Origin: Streptomyces sp. RKND-216
GTDB lineage: Bacteria; Actinomycetota; Actinomycetes; Streptomycetales; Streptomycetaceae
Length of the DNA: 64,000 nucleotides
Reading direction: 5' to 3'
NCBI RefSeq assembly: GCF_004795255.1
Contig: NZ_SSBQ01000002.1
Location: forward strand, 3,243,501 to 3,307,500
Within the stretch, counting starts at the first letter, position 1. Each line of letters opens with the position of its first letter. The position numbers were made by a program, and so were the translations under genes. The notes below the pieces were generated by a model, which had not been told where the DNA came from, made no database searches, and was given only the letters and a program-made list of their open reading frames with translations. This document shows positions 8,074 through 18,216 of the stretch, one piece after another.

Positions 8074-8883
8074 ATGTCACACGATCCCACTTCCGCTTCC
8101 ACCTCCACCTCCGCTTCCGCCGCCGTCCCCGGCCCGGCGCGACTCTCCACCGTCCGGCCCGCCGTCCGTACCGCCGCGGTGATCCCGGCCGCCGGGCGCG
8201 GTGTGCGCCTCGGCCCCGGGGCCCCCAAGGCCCTGCGCGCCCTCGGCGGGACACCGATGCTGGTGCACGCCGTACGGGCCATGGCACGCGCCCGGGCGGT
8301 GTCCCTGGTCGTGGTGGTCGCTCCGGCCGACGGCGTCGACGGCGTGCGCCACCTGCTGGACGAGCACTCACTGCCGGAGGTGCTGGTCGTCCCCGGCGGC
8401 GAGACCCGTCAGGACTCCGTACGCCTCGGCCTGGCCGCGCTGCCCGAAGACGTCACCGCTGTGCTGGTGCACGACGCGGCGCGCCCGCTGGTCCCCGTGG
8501 ACACCGTGGACGCCGTGGCCGCGGCGGTACGGGACGGCGCGCCCGCCGTCGTACCGGCGCTGCCGGTGCCCGACACCGTCAAGGAGATCCGGCCGCCGGA
8601 GCGGCCGGGCGACCCCGAGCCGGTCGTCGGCACCCCGGAACGGTCCCTGCTGCGGGCCGTGCAGACGCCGCAGGGCTTCGACCGCCTGACGCTCGCCGAC
8701 GCGCACGCCCGGGTGGCCCGTGAAGGGGACGGCGTCACGGACGACGCCGGCATGGTCGAGCGGCTGGGCGTGGAGGTGGTGGTCGTCCCCGGGCACGCGG
8801 AGGCGTTCAAGGTCACCCGCCCGCTGGACCTGGTGCTCGCCGAGGCCGTCCTCGCCCGGAGGAGGGCCACCGATGGCTTCTGA
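8074..8883 (+). CDS. ispD: 2-C-methyl-D-erythritol 4-phosphate cytidylyltransferase
   Basis: Transfers CMP from CTP to MEP in the non-mevalonate isoprenoid pathway. It is 269 aa, with a Ser/Thr/Ala-rich N-terminal extension (residues 1-30) before the nucleotide-binding signature [19 protein letters not shown]. Other family motifs present are [42 protein letters not shown] and TDDAGMVE. The ATG at 8074 has no strong ribosome site and a start slightly further inside is possible. It overlaps ispF by 11 bp, so the two form an operon. Confidence 0.93.
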   Translation: MSHDPTSASTSTSASAAVPGPARLSTVRPAVRTAAVIPAAGRGVRLGPGAPKALRALGGTPMLVHAVRAMARARAVSLVVVVAPADGVDGVRHLLDEHSLPEVLVVPGGETRQDSVRLGLAALPEDVTAVLVHDAARPLVPVDTVDAVAAAVRDGAPAVVPALPVPDTVKEIRPPERPGDPEPVVGTPERSLLRAVQTPQGFDRLTLADAHARVAREGDGVTDDAGMVERLGVEVVVVPGHAEAFKVTRPLDLVLAEAVLARRRATDGF

Positions 8884-9412
8884 TCCCCAGCGGGAGCTTC
8901 AGCGGGGCCCTCGGCGTGAGCTTCCGTTCCCGGTTCCGCGCATCGGTGTCGGCACCGATGTGCACGCCTTCGAGAAGGGCCGCGCGCTCTGGTGCGCCGG
9001 CCTGCTCTGGGAGGGCGAGGAATACGGCCTCGCGGGCCACTCCGACGGCGACGTCGCCGCGCACGCCGCCTGCGACGCGCTGTTCTCCGCCTCCGGCCTG
9101 GGCGACCTCGGCGCGCACTTCGGCACCTCGCGCCCCGAATGGTCCGGAGCCTCCGGGGTCAGCCTGCTCGCGGAGGCCGCACGCATCGTCACCGCCGGGG
9201 GTTACGCGGTGGGCAACGTGAGCATCCAGGTCATCGGCGTGCGGCCGAAGATCGGCAAGCGGCGTGCGGAGGCCGAGCAGGCGCTGTCCGCCGCCTGCGG
9301 CGCGCCGGTGTCCGTATCCGGCACCACCACCGACGGCCTCGGCCTCACCGGACGCGCGGAGGGGCTGGCGGCCGTCGCCACCGCGCTGGTTCTCCCCGTC
9401 CCCGCGGCCTGA
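8873..9412 (+). CDS. ispF: 2-C-methyl-D-erythritol 2,4-cyclodiphosphate synthase
   Basis: Cyclises CDP-ME 2-phosphate, two steps after IspD in the MEP pathway. It is 179 aa; the trimeric enzyme's metal ligands are visible in [12 protein letters not shown] (Asp and His) and [13 protein letters not shown]. The later conserved stretches are [14 protein letters not shown] and [20 protein letters not shown]. The start ATG is preceded by GGAGGAGGG and lies inside the end of ispD. The N-terminal 20 residues ([15 protein letters not shown]) are an extension beyond the usual start. Confidence 0.94.
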   Translation: MASDPQRELQRGPRRELPFPVPRIGVGTDVHAFEKGRALWCAGLLWEGEEYGLAGHSDGDVAAHAACDALFSASGLGDLGAHFGTSRPEWSGASGVSLLAEAARIVTAGGYAVGNVSIQVIGVRPKIGKRRAEAEQALSAACGAPVSVSGTTTDGLGLTGRAEGLAAVATALVLPVPAA

Positions 9413-9582
9413 CGCGTCCGTGCGGCGGCCGGGTGTCCGGCAGAAGGGGGGAATGGCGACGGGCCGGCCGGGGTTGCACCTTGTGTGAGGGGCGGCACAG
9501 TCGGCGGCGCGAGGCCGGGCGCCTCGTCCTCCACCGGAGCCGACGCCCACCGCATCCGTTAGCAGGAAGGAGCACCTCCACC

Positions 9583-9978
9583 GTGTTCTCCGACGAGCTC
9601 AAGAAGGTCCTCGACGGCAACGTCTTCGTCCACATCGCCACGATCCAGCCGGACGGCAGTCCGCAGGTGTCGCCGGTGTGGGTGAAGCGGGACGGCGAGG
9701 AACTGCTGATCTCCACCACACTGGGCCGCCGCAAGACCCGGAACCTCGAACGCGACCCGCGGGTGACCGTGGTGGTGCAGCCCGCGGAAGACCCCTACAC
9801 GTACGCCGAGATCCGCGGCTCCGTGACGCTCACCACCGAGGGCGGGCAGGAGCTGATCGACGAGCTGGCCAGGAAGTACACCGGCAAGACCTACGCCGAG
9901 TTCAACCCGGAGTCGCACAAGGACGGCGAGCGCGTCGTCGTGCGCATCACCCCGCGGAAGGTCGTCGGCCGGCTCTGA
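9583..9978 (+). CDS. PPOX-class F420-dependent oxidoreductase-like protein
   Basis: A 131-aa split-beta-barrel flavin/deazaflavin-binding protein. The start GTG at 9583 follows AGGAAGGAG. Typical motifs are VFVHIATIQPDGSPQVSPVW and LISTTLGRRKTRNLERDP, which contact the cofactor phosphate, and the C-terminal KDGERVVVRITPRKVVG. Members of this family in Streptomyces bind F420 or FMN and are often dimeric; the substrate is unknown. It stands alone between ispF and cysS with short gaps. Confidence 0.85.
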   Translation: MFSDELKKVLDGNVFVHIATIQPDGSPQVSPVWVKRDGEELLISTTLGRRKTRNLERDPRVTVVVQPAEDPYTYAEIRGSVTLTTEGGQELIDELARKYTGKTYAEFNPESHKDGERVVVRITPRKVVGRL

Positions 9979-10094
9979 GACGCGGTGCCGCCCCGGGGGG
10001 CGCCCGTACCGGCGCGGCTCCGGGAAGATCCCCTGGGGACGGGCCTTGCCGAGGTGCGCGCACACCCCGCCCGCGGCCGACTACTCTTGGCCGC

Positions 10095-11507
<1,413 letters not shown>

Positions 11508-11517
11508 CGCACCCCCG

Positions 11518-11597
11518 CCCGACCCGCGTCCCCCTCCCGCCCGTCGCGGGCGAGGGACGCGGGGTCGGGCGCCCGCGCCGACGGGCCGGCGCGGGCG
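11518..11597 (+). terminator. tandem hairpins after cysS
   Basis: A long stem (11518-11532 with 11554-11569, one extra G) is followed by a 10-bp perfect stem (11570-11579 with 11588-11597). The position right after the cysS stop suggests termination. Confidence 0.6.
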
Positions 11598-11717
11598 AGG
11601 GGCGCCACGGCCCCGGTCCCCGGTACGGTCGGGGATAATCGCACCGTACGCACGACCACCGTCGGACCACTCCACGACATTTCCATCGCAGGAACGCAGG
11701 AAGCACAGAGGTACCCC

Positions 11718-12680
11718 ATGGCCGGCAACAGCGCACGCCGCAACCGCCGCACGTCCAACAAGAAGGGCGCGCAGGTCGGCAGCGGCGGCCAGCGCCGTCG
11801 CGGCCTGGAGGGCAGGGGCCCGACCCCGCCCGCCGAGATGCGCAAGGGCCACGCCAAGCAGCGTGCCGCCCAGTCCAAGGCGCGCCGTGCGCAGGGCCGG
11901 CAGAGCGGCCCCCGCCGCGGGGCCGGCAAGGGCAGGGGCAGCGCCGAGCTGGTCGTCGGCCGCAATTCCGTGGTCGAGGCGCTGCGCGAGGGCGTCCCGG
12001 CGACCACCCTCTACGTGCAGCAGTTCATCGACAACGACGACCGCGTCCGGGAGTGCGTGCGCCTCGCGGGCGAGCGCGGCGGCATCCACCTGATGGAGGC
12101 GCCGCGTCCGGAACTCGACCGGATGACCAACCACCTCAACCACCAGGGCGTCGTGCTCCAGGTGCCGCCGTACGACTACGCGCACCCGGAGGACCTGACC
12201 GCCGCCGCCTTCGACGACGGCGAGGACCCGCTCATCGTCGCCCTGGACGGGGTCACCGACCCGCGCAACCTCGGCGCGGTGGTGCGCTCCGTCTCCGCCT
12301 TCGGCGGCCACGGCGTCGTCGTGCCCGAGCGCCGCGCCGCGGGGATGACGGCGGGCGCGTGGAAGACGAGCGCCGGAACCGCCGCCCGCACGCCCGTCGC
12401 CCGCGCGACGAACCTCACCCGTGCACTGGAGACGTACCAGAAGGCCGGTCTCACGGTCGTCGGTCTCGCCGCGGACGGGGACACCGAGCTGACCGAGCTG
12501 GACGTGCTCGACGGTCCGGTCGTGGTCGTCGTCGGCTCGGAGGGCAAGGGCCTGTCACGTCTGGTCGGCGAGACCTGCGACGTGCGGGTGCGCATTCCGA
12601 TGCCGGGCGGAGCCGAGTCGCTGAACGCGGGCGTCGCCGCGGGCGTGGTGCTGTACGAGGCGGCCCGCCGCCGCGCGTGA
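11718..12680 (+). CDS. rlmB: 23S rRNA (guanosine-2'-O-)-methyltransferase RlmB-like (SpoU family)
   Basis: A 320-aa SPOUT-class 2'-O-ribose methyltransferase. An arginine/lysine-rich N-terminal tail (residues 1-75) precedes the substrate-binding domain ([16 protein letters not shown]), then the SpoU catalytic domain. The three motifs are [18 protein letters not shown] with the catalytic-type Arg, [16 protein letters not shown], and [20 protein letters not shown], forming the knotted SAM site. The basic tail probably contacts rRNA. It follows cysS after tandem terminator hairpins, so it likely has its own promoter. RlmB/TrmH subfamily assignment is by gene order and domain layout. Confidence 0.9.
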   Translation: MAGNSARRNRRTSNKKGAQVGSGGQRRRGLEGRGPTPPAEMRKGHAKQRAAQSKARRAQGRQSGPRRGAGKGRGSAELVVGRNSVVEALREGVPATTLYVQQFIDNDDRVRECVRLAGERGGIHLMEAPRPELDRMTNHLNHQGVVLQVPPYDYAHPEDLTAAAFDDGEDPLIVALDGVTDPRNLGAVVRSVSAFGGHGVVVPERRAAGMTAGAWKTSAGTAARTPVARATNLTRALETYQKAGLTVVGLAADGDTELTELDVLDGPVVVVVGSEGKGLSRLVGETCDVRVRIPMPGGAESLNAGVAAGVVLYEAARRRA

Positions 12681-12690
12681 TCTGAGGACC

Positions 12691-12717
12691 GCGCCCGCCG
12701 GTGGCACCGGCGGGCGC
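12691..12717 (+). terminator. hairpin terminator after rlmB
   Basis: A 12-bp perfect stem (12691-12702 with 12706-12717) and a 3-nt loop, 10 bases after the rlmB stop. Confidence 0.65.
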
Positions 12718-12824
12718 ACCTGCGCCCGGAAGCGATCGCTTCGTGTGGTGATCTGGTCGCTTGACGGGTCGCGGACAGATCGGCGCGGTCAAGGCAGTGT
12801 CTTCTCCGTCCGTCACTCGGTTAG

Positions 12825-14483
12825 ATGAGTGTGGACACGAGAACACCCCGCACACCTACCGGGGGAACGCGCGGATTCACCGACGACGAGCCCGTGCTGA
12901 GCACGGTCAAGGTCCCGTCCGACCCCGGGCAGGTCATCGTCAACCACGTGAGCTTCCGGGTGCTGCTCGCCGGCCCCGCACCCCGCAGCGCGGCCCTTGA
13001 GGCCCCACGGCTGCGCGCCGCCCGTGCCGCGGGCGCCAAAGTGGGCTTCGGCGCGACGGCGGGCGCCTCCGTCGGCGCCGCCCCCAGAGCCGGACGACGC
13101 CGGGCCCCTCTCGTGTGGAGCGGCCACGCCAACCCCGAGGACACCGGCGCCATCCGGCTGCTCCAGGCCGTACGGGTGCCCCCGACCGGCCTGCTCCCGA
13201 GCCCGTCCGCGGCGCCCGAGGCGGCGAACGCCTCCACCCGGACGCTCCCGCGCCTCGACGACGCGCCCCCGACCGTCGTCGGCCCGCGTGGACCGGGTCC
13301 CTCGGAGCACACCCAGCCGCTGCTGGCCGGCGTACGGCCCGCGCGCGGCGCGTACGACGACCTGCCCGGCGGCCCGGACGGCACAGGCCACCTGGACGGA
13401 CCGGCTGACGACGGCGAGGCGTACGCCGACGGGGTGCGCCGCCCGCGCCGCAACGACCCGGTGCGGCACGCGTACTACCCCGGCCGCCGGATGAACCTCG
13501 GGATGGTCCTGCTCCCGCTGCGGATCTTCCTCGGCTTCATCTCGGTCTACGCCGGCATGGGCAAGCTCAGCGACCCCGTCTACTTCAACGGCGGCGCCCG
13601 CGGCTCGATGGTGACCTGGCTGCGCTCGCTCGAGCCGTGGGCCATCGCCACACCGCTGCACGACTTCGCGGTGTCGCACCCGGTCGGTGCGGGCCTCACC
13701 GTCGCGTTCCTCCAGGTCGTGGTGGGTGTCCTGACCATCTTCGGGCTCTGGCAGCGCCTCGCCGCCGGCATCGGCGCCGCCCTGTCCCTCGCCCTGCTGG
13801 TCACCGTGAGCTGGAGTTCGGTGCCCGTCTACGACACCCCGGACATCATCTACCTCGCCGCCTGGAGCCCGCTGCTGATCGCGGGAGCCCCGGTCTACTC
13901 ACTCGACGGCCGGCTGGCGGGAGAGGCGTGGCGCACCCTCGGGCCGCGCGCGGACATCTGGGACCTGCGGCGCCGCGTGCTGCGCCGCGGCGCGGTCGTC
14001 GCGGTGCTCGTCTGCGGTCTGGCGCTGCTGGTCGGCGCGGTCCTCGGCGGCGCGGTCCGCGCCTCGGACGCCCCCCGGGTCTCCGAGCCCGGCCAGCCGC
14101 CGGTCAACCACCTGCCCGGCTCGCCGCTGCCGCAGGAGCCGAAGAAGAAGACCGGGCCGGACGGCAGCACCGGCGTCCGCACGCCCGGCACCGACCGCAC
14201 CCCGGGGCCGTCCGCCTCCAGCGCGGGCACGCCGAGCGGGCGCAGCGGGGCGCCGAGCGCCCCGAGCCAGCAGGAGACCGTGCAGGCACCGGCACAGCCC
14301 GCCGCGCCGCAGGCGCCGGAGCAGCCGGCCGCCCCCTCCACCACGGGGACCGGCAGTTCCGGCCCGTCCGGCGACGACAGCTCCGCGGGCGGCGGCACGG
14401 CCACCGGCGGATCGACGGGCGGCGGCACGACGGGCGGCGGCGGGCCCGAGCGGGGCGGCGCGCTGGGCGGCCTGCTCGGCTGA
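12825..14483 (+). CDS. DoxX family membrane protein with disordered tails
   Basis: A 552-aa protein. Residues 1-220 are a low-complexity Ala/Pro/Arg region; residues about 222-400 are a DoxX-type membrane domain beginning MNLGMVLLPLRIFLGFISV and YAGMGKLSDP. It has four hydrophobic helices plus a fifth (VVAVLVCGLALLVGAVLGG). The C-terminal 130 residues are a Pro/Ser/Thr/Gly-rich, probably extracellular tail. DoxX-like proteins are linked to thiol and oxidative stress complexes in actinobacteria, but function here is inferred only. A TTAGAT element overlaps the ATG, so transcription may begin very close to the start codon. Confidence 0.8.
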   Translation: MSVDTRTPRTPTGGTRGFTDDEPVLSTVKVPSDPGQVIVNHVSFRVLLAGPAPRSAALEAPRLRAARAAGAKVGFGATAGASVGAAPRAGRRRAPLVWSGHANPEDTGAIRLLQAVRVPPTGLLPSPSAAPEAANASTRTLPRLDDAPPTVVGPRGPGPSEHTQPLLAGVRPARGAYDDLPGGPDGTGHLDGPADDGEAYADGVRRPRRNDPVRHAYYPGRRMNLGMVLLPLRIFLGFISVYAGMGKLSDPVYFNGGARGSMVTWLRSLEPWAIATPLHDFAVSHPVGAGLTVAFLQVVVGVLTIFGLWQRLAAGIGAALSLALLVTVSWSSVPVYDTPDIIYLAAWSPLLIAGAPVYSLDGRLAGEAWRTLGPRADIWDLRRRVLRRGAVVAVLVCGLALLVGAVLGGAVRASDAPRVSEPGQPPVNHLPGSPLPQEPKKKTGPDGSTGVRTPGTDRTPGPSASSAGTPSGRSGAPSAPSQQETVQAPAQPAAPQAPEQPAAPSTTGTGSSGPSGDDSSAGGGTATGGSTGGGTTGGGGPERGGALGGLLG

Positions 14484-14507
14484 GCCACGGCGGCGCCGCG
14501 ACGTACC

Positions 14508-14539
14508 AACGGCCCGGCGGGACATCCCGCCGGGCCGTT
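14508..14539. terminator. bidirectional terminator hairpin
   Basis: A 14-bp perfect stem (14508-14521 with 14526-14539) between the convergent DoxX and antitoxin-like genes. Confidence 0.65.
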
Positions 14540-14568
14540 CGTACGTCCGCCCCCGGAGACGGGCGGCG

Positions 14569-14886
14569 TCAGCGCCCGGGCGGCCGGCCCTGGTCGCCGT
14601 ACGGGTTCCCGCCGGGCCCGCCGGGACGGTCGTGTCCGCCGCGGGTGTCGCCCTGCGTCCCTCCGTGCGGTCCGCCCTGCGTCCCTCCGTGCGGTCCGCC
14701 CTGCGTCCCTCCGTGCGGTCCGGGCCGTCCGAGCTCCTGCTTGAGCCTGCGCTGGGCCTTGTCCACGTGGCGCCGGTACTTGCCGTGCGTCTTGCGGTCG
14801 ATCAGGTCGCCCGCCACGTCGATGCCCTTCGCGGCCTTGCTCTCGTGGCCCTTCAGCATGCTCTTGATCTTGTTCATCATGGACAT
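14569..14886 (-). CDS. MT0933-type antitoxin-like small basic protein
   Basis: A 105-aa protein. The N-terminal 55 residues (NKIKSMLKGHESKAAKGID, then HGKYRRHVDKAQRRL) match the small antitoxin family typified by mycobacterial MT0933. These are common orphans in Streptomyces, with no toxin gene adjacent here. The C-terminal half is glycine-rich with three copies of the octapeptide GPHGGTQG, encoded by three exact 24-bp DNA repeats at 14651-14722. A GAGGAG ribosome site lies 11 bases before the first ATG; the third or fourth codon (MM) could also be used. Whether it acts as an antitoxin is unproven. Confidence 0.7.
   Translation of the reverse strand: MSMMNKIKSMLKGHESKAAKGIDVAGDLIDRKTHGKYRRHVDKAQRRLKQELGRPGPHGGTQGGPHGGTQGGPHGGTQGDTRGGHDRPGGPGGNPYGDQGRPPGR
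14651..14722. repeat. three perfect 24-bp tandem repeats
   Basis: Identical units at 14651-14674, 14675-14698 and 14699-14722 inside the antitoxin-like gene. Being a multiple of three, they change copy number without a frameshift. Confidence 0.85.
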
Positions 14887-15026
14887 CTGGATCTACACTC
14901 CTCTGCCGCTCGTCCACGGCCCAGCATTGCCGCACGCCGTACGGATCGCACATGGAGAGCGTCCGGGGCGCGCCGTGCCCGTGGGCGTCTCGGCCGCTAC
15001 CCGACGGCTGTCCGGCCGGGGCGTTC

Positions 15027-15779
15027 TCATGCCTCCCCGGCGAGTTCCCGTGCCGCTTCGGTGAGGTCCTTCGCCGTATCGATGGCCCGCCAGTAGGCGC
15101 CGTGCGGCAGCGGGTAGCCGGCCAGCGCACGTTCCCGGGCGAGGCGGGGGAAGGTGGTCCGCTCGTGGTCGCCCCGCGTGGGCAGCAGGGCGGTGAACGC
15201 CGCGGAGAACACGTACACGCCGGCGTTGATCAGGTACGGCGACGGCGGGGCCTCGATGAAGTCCAGCACGTGCCCGAACTCGTTGGTCTCCACCGCCCCC
15301 CAGGGGATGCGCGGCCGGGCCAGCGCGAGCGTCGCCGTGGCGTCCCGTTCGGCGTGGAAGTCGGCCATCTCGCGCAGCGAGAAACGGGTCCAGATGTCGC
15401 CGTTGGTGGCATACCAGGGCTCTTCGGGGCGGGGGAGGGAGGCGGCCGCGTAGCGCAGGCCGCCGCCGCGGCCGAGTGGCTCGTGCTCCACCACCACGCT
15501 GACCCGCAGCGGGAGTTCGGTCGCCTCCAGCCAGCCCTCCAGTACCTCGGCGAGGTGGCCGCAGGAGATTACGGCGTCCGTCACGCCCTCGGCGGCGAGC
15601 CAGGCCAGCTGGTGCCCGATGATCGGCGTGCCCGTGCCGGGGATCTCCACCATTGGTTTCGGGCGGTCGTCCGTGTACGGGCGCAGGCGCGTGCCCTGGC
15701 CGCCTGCCAGGACGACCGCCTGGCTGGGGCGGTGCGAGGTGTGCGGAACGTCGGGCTCGTCGGTCCGGTCACTGGTCAT
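15027..15779 (-). CDS. sugar-nucleotide nucleotidyltransferase (NTP_transferase family)
   Basis: A 250-aa enzyme of the sugar-1-phosphate nucleotidyltransferase fold. The signature AVVLAGGQGTRLRPYTDDRP lies at about residues 21-40 and KPMVEI supplies the phosphate-binding lysine. Further conserved features are GHQLAWLAAEGV, the acceptor region EHEPLGRGGGLRYAA, and the metal-binding Asp in YATNGDIWTRF. It ends with the catalytic domain and lacks the left-handed beta-helix of bifunctional enzymes, so it resembles mannose-1-phosphate guanylyltransferase or glucose-1-phosphate thymidylyl/uridylyltransferase types. The exact sugar is unknown. Confidence 0.85.
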   Translation of the reverse strand: MTSDRTDEPDVPHTSHRPSQAVVLAGGQGTRLRPYTDDRPKPMVEIPGTGTPIIGHQLAWLAAEGVTDAVISCGHLAEVLEGWLEATELPLRVSVVVEHEPLGRGGGLRYAAASLPRPEEPWYATNGDIWTRFSLREMADFHAERDATATLALARPRIPWGAVETNEFGHVLDFIEAPPSPYLINAGVYVFSAAFTALLPTRGDHERTTFPRLARERALAGYPLPHGAYWRAIDTAKDLTEAARELAGEA

Positions 15780-15894
15780 GACGGCACCCTATGGGCGGCC
15801 CGGGCGTGATGCGGAGGCGCCGGGCCAGACGCAGGGGCCGGCCGCCACCCGCCGCGGTGGGGGCGGCGCCGGGCGGGCGGGCGCGCACGCGCTT

Positions 15895-15936
15895 GCGGAG
15901 GGCGCACGTCCTTGGACGCGCACCCTCCGCAGGCCA
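15895..15936 (-). terminator. hairpin downstream of the small secreted protein gene
   Basis: TGCGGAGGG at about 15895-15903 pairs with CCCTCCGCA near 15928-15936, with extra GCGC pairing inside. It lies after the stop of the minus-strand gene at 15984. Confidence 0.5.
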
Positions 15937-15983
15937 CCGCGCAGCCGCGTCGGAGCGCCTTCGGGCGCTTCCGCGTGGTCGCG

Positions 15984-16418
15984 CTAGCGCATCTGCGCGA
16001 CGCCGGTCGCGAACGAGGTGTCGCAGACCGGGCGGGAGAAGCCCTGCGCACGGTGCACGGCGCCGTACTTCTTCACCGCGGCGCGGCCGAGCGCCTTCGC
16101 GATGGACGTGCAGTGCTCGGCGAGGGACGGGCGGCGCTGCATCTCCCGCTGGAGGCTGGTGAGCGCGACTCCCGGGTCCTTGGCCTGGAGTTCGGTGATC
16201 AGACGCTCCTGAAGTACGTCCTCCGGCGCCGCCGGAGCCCCCTGGCGCGTCGACGACTTCTCCGCCGATGCCGTGAGGAGCTGGGACTCGGAGGGGTCGG
16301 CCGCCCAGGGCACGCGGGCCACCGCGAGCGTCCCGGACATGACCAGGACGACGGGCAGCACGAGTGCGAGGGAGCGGCCGATCCTGCGGGCTGCTTTGTT
16401 CGCTGCGTGGTGTGTCAC
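15984..16418 (-). CDS. small secreted or membrane-anchored protein
   Basis: About 144 aa from GTG at 16418. The N terminus is basic (THHAANKAARRIGR) followed by a hydrophobic segment (SLALVLPVVLVMSGTLAVA), a signal peptide or single anchor. The rest is a charged helical domain with two cysteines, one in RPSLAEHCTSIAKALG and one in FSRPVCDTSFA, which could form a disulfide outside the cell. I recognise it only as a Streptomyces hypothetical found near msiK. The start is uncertain; in-frame starts lie further upstream (to 16514) but add sequence unlike a signal peptide. Confidence 0.65.
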   Translation of the reverse strand: MTHHAANKAARRIGRSLALVLPVVLVMSGTLAVARVPWAADPSESQLLTASAEKSSTRQGAPAAPEDVLQERLITELQAKDPGVALTSLQREMQRRPSLAEHCTSIAKALGRAAVKKYGAVHRAQGFSRPVCDTSFATGVAQMR

Positions 16419-16534
16419 GGAGCGATCGTAGCGAGGAGTGATGATGAAGCGACATTCCGTCACTCTGTCGAGGGAAGAAAAACTTCGAAGTCGCGTCATG
16501 GTGTTGACGCGCACCGCCCGAAACCGGTGTAAAA

Positions 16535-16569
16535 GGGCCGTACCCCCGGGAGTTCCGGAGGTACGGCCC
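16535..16569 (-). terminator. intrinsic terminator of msiK
   Basis: A 10-bp perfect stem (16535-16544 with 16560-16569). Read on the minus strand it is followed by TTTTAC, giving a short U-tract 50 bases after the msiK stop. Confidence 0.75.
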
Positions 16570-16621
16570 GTCGTCCGACAAGGGGCGTACGGCGTGTCGC
16601 CGTCCCGCGCCCTCGGCGCCG

Positions 16622-17740
16622 TCAGTCGCTGAGGCGCTCGCCGGTCGAGGTCGAGAACACGTGGGTCTCGCCCGCGCGCGGCACGACGTGGATGGTGGAG
16701 CCCTTCTCCGGCACGTCGCGACCCGCGACGCGGATCACCAGTTCCTTCTCCTTGCCGCCGATCTCGGCGTTGCCGTACACGTAGCCGTCCGCGCCGAGTT
16801 CCTCGACGACGTCGACGGACACGGCCAGGCCGGCGTGCTCGTCCTTCTTCAGGCCGCCGCCGTCGCCGTTCACCAGGTCGAAGTGCTCGGGGCGGCAGCC
16901 GACCGTCACCGTGGTGTCGCCCTTGGAGGTGGCCGAGGACAGGGCCTCGCGCTCCACGGGCACCACGCTGTTGCCGAACTTCACACCGCCGTCGGTGACC
17001 GGCACCTCGACCAGGTTCATCGCCGGCGAGCCGATGAAGCCCGCGACGAACAGGTTGGCCGGCTTGTCGTACATGTGGCGCGGCGAGTCGACCTGCTGCA
17101 GCAGGCCGTCCTTCAGCACGGCCACCCGGTCGCCCATCGTCATGGCCTCGACCTGGTCATGGGTGACGTACACCGTGGTGATGCCCAGGCGGCGCTGCAG
17201 GCTGGCGATCTGCGTACGGGTCTGGACGCGGAGCTTGGCGTCGAGGTTCGACAGCGGCTCGTCCATGAGGAACACCTGCGGCTCACGCACGATGGCGCGC
17301 CCCATCGCGACGCGCTGCCGCTGACCGCCGGAGAGCGCCTTCGGCTTGCGGCCCAGGTACTCCGTGAGGTCCAGGATCTTCGCCGCGTCCTCGACCTTCT
17401 GCCGGATCTCCGACTTCGGCACACCGGCGATCTTCAGGGCGAAGCCCATGTTGTCGGCGACGGTCATGTGCGGGTAGAGCGCGTAGTTCTGGAACACCAT
17501 TGCGATGTCCCGGTCCTTCGGTGGCAGGTGGGTGACGTCACGGTCACCGATGCGGATGGCGCCCTCGTTGACGTCCTCGAGCCCGGCGAGCATCCGGAGC
17601 GAGGTGGACTTGCCGCAGCCGGAGGGGCCGACGAGGACGAGGAACTCGCCGTCCTCGATGTCGATGTCGAGCTTGTCGACAGCGGGCTTGTCGCCACCGG
17701 GGTAGATCCGGGTGGCGCTGTCATAGGTGACCGTGGCCAT
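16622..17740 (-). CDS. msiK: MsiK-type ABC transporter ATP-binding protein
   Basis: A 372-aa ATPase of the MalK/UgpC class. In Streptomyces a single MsiK energises many sugar importers (cellobiose, maltose, chitobiose), acting at the inner face of the membrane. The domains in order are Walker A GPSGCGKST, Q-loop MVFQNYALYPHMT, signature LSGGQRQRVAMGRA, Walker B VFLMDEPLSNLDAK, and switch His in YVTHDQVEAMT. A C-terminal TOBE/OB regulatory domain follows (residues about 240-372). The start MATVTYDS at 17740 has an AAGGAG ribosome site; an upstream in-frame GTG is rejected. No permease genes are adjacent, as expected for a shared ATPase. Confidence 0.93.
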   Translation of the reverse strand: MATVTYDSATRIYPGGDKPAVDKLDIDIEDGEFLVLVGPSGCGKSTSLRMLAGLEDVNEGAIRIGDRDVTHLPPKDRDIAMVFQNYALYPHMTVADNMGFALKIAGVPKSEIRQKVEDAAKILDLTEYLGRKPKALSGGQRQRVAMGRAIVREPQVFLMDEPLSNLDAKLRVQTRTQIASLQRRLGITTVYVTHDQVEAMTMGDRVAVLKDGLLQQVDSPRHMYDKPANLFVAGFIGSPAMNLVEVPVTDGGVKFGNSVVPVEREALSSATSKGDTTVTVGCRPEHFDLVNGDGGGLKKDEHAGLAVSVDVVEELGADGYVYGNAEIGGKEKELVIRVAGRDVPEKGSTIHVVPRAGETHVFSTSTGERLSD

Positions 17741-17931
17741 GCCTGTGTACTCCTTCACCGGCAGGTACGTGCCGGACGATCCGTAGTAAAGGGGGATTGT
17801 CCTCCCGGCGGGGAGGTTTCCGAGACGTTAACCCGTCGCCCACGTGCTTGTCAGTAGTCCCGGCCGGTCGAAACTCCACGTCGTCACCCCGATGCGGGCA
17901 GGTACACTGCACCCCGGGCGCCACCCGGCAC

Positions 17932-18008
17932 GCCGCCTTAGCTCAGCTGGTTAGAGCATCTGTCTTGTAAACAGAAGGTCGTCGGTTCGAATCCGACAGG
18001 CGGCTCCA
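17932..18008 (+). tRNA. tRNA-Thr (anticodon TGT)
   Basis: Complete cloverleaf: acceptor GCCGCCT paired with AGGCGGC, D-arm GCTC/GAGC, anticodon stem TCTGT/ACAGA with loop CTTGTAA (anticodon TGT), and T-arm GTCGG-TTCGAAT-CCGAC. Discriminator T and an encoded CCA end at 18008. The 3' part from the anticodon loop onward is the left attachment site of the integrated element; the tRNA sequence is preserved intact. Confidence 0.97.
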
Positions 18009-18010
18009 GT
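17964..18010. repeat. attL, left attachment site
   Basis: The 47-bp sequence from the anticodon loop of tRNA-Thr through the CCA end is repeated exactly at 30051-30097. This is the classic tRNA-3'-end target of actinomycete tyrosine-recombinase elements. Confidence 0.93.
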
Positions 18011-18053
18011 TCACAGGCCCCGTCCCAAGATCGGAACGGGGCCTCTGTCGTGC

Positions 18054-18090
18054 GTACAGCAGCGAAGTACAGCAACCGGGGTGATCGTCA
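18054..18090. promoter_or_regulatory. left subterminal repeat, candidate integrase arm site
   Basis: A 37-bp segment that matches 29945-29981 at 32 positions. Each copy contains GTACAGCA twice, 13 bases apart. Its location 43 bp inside attL suggests a recombinase or excisionase arm-type site. Confidence 0.5.
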
Positions 18091-18216
18091 GGAGCTGGGT
18101 GGGCTCTGACTGACCGTTGCAGTGCGCCGCGGATGCAGCGGCGCATGTGAAGTCCGCCACATCGGAGGGGTGCTCCCTCGCTGTCCGGCCTTCCATCAGG
18201 CGTGTGAGCTGTACAG

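Noticed and set aside
14641..14722. CRISPR-like direct repeats
   Set aside because: The 24-bp repeats are contiguous with no spacers and lie inside a coding frame.
14569..14886. Toxin-antitoxin pair
   Set aside because: Only the antitoxin-like protein is present; neighbouring genes show no toxin features.
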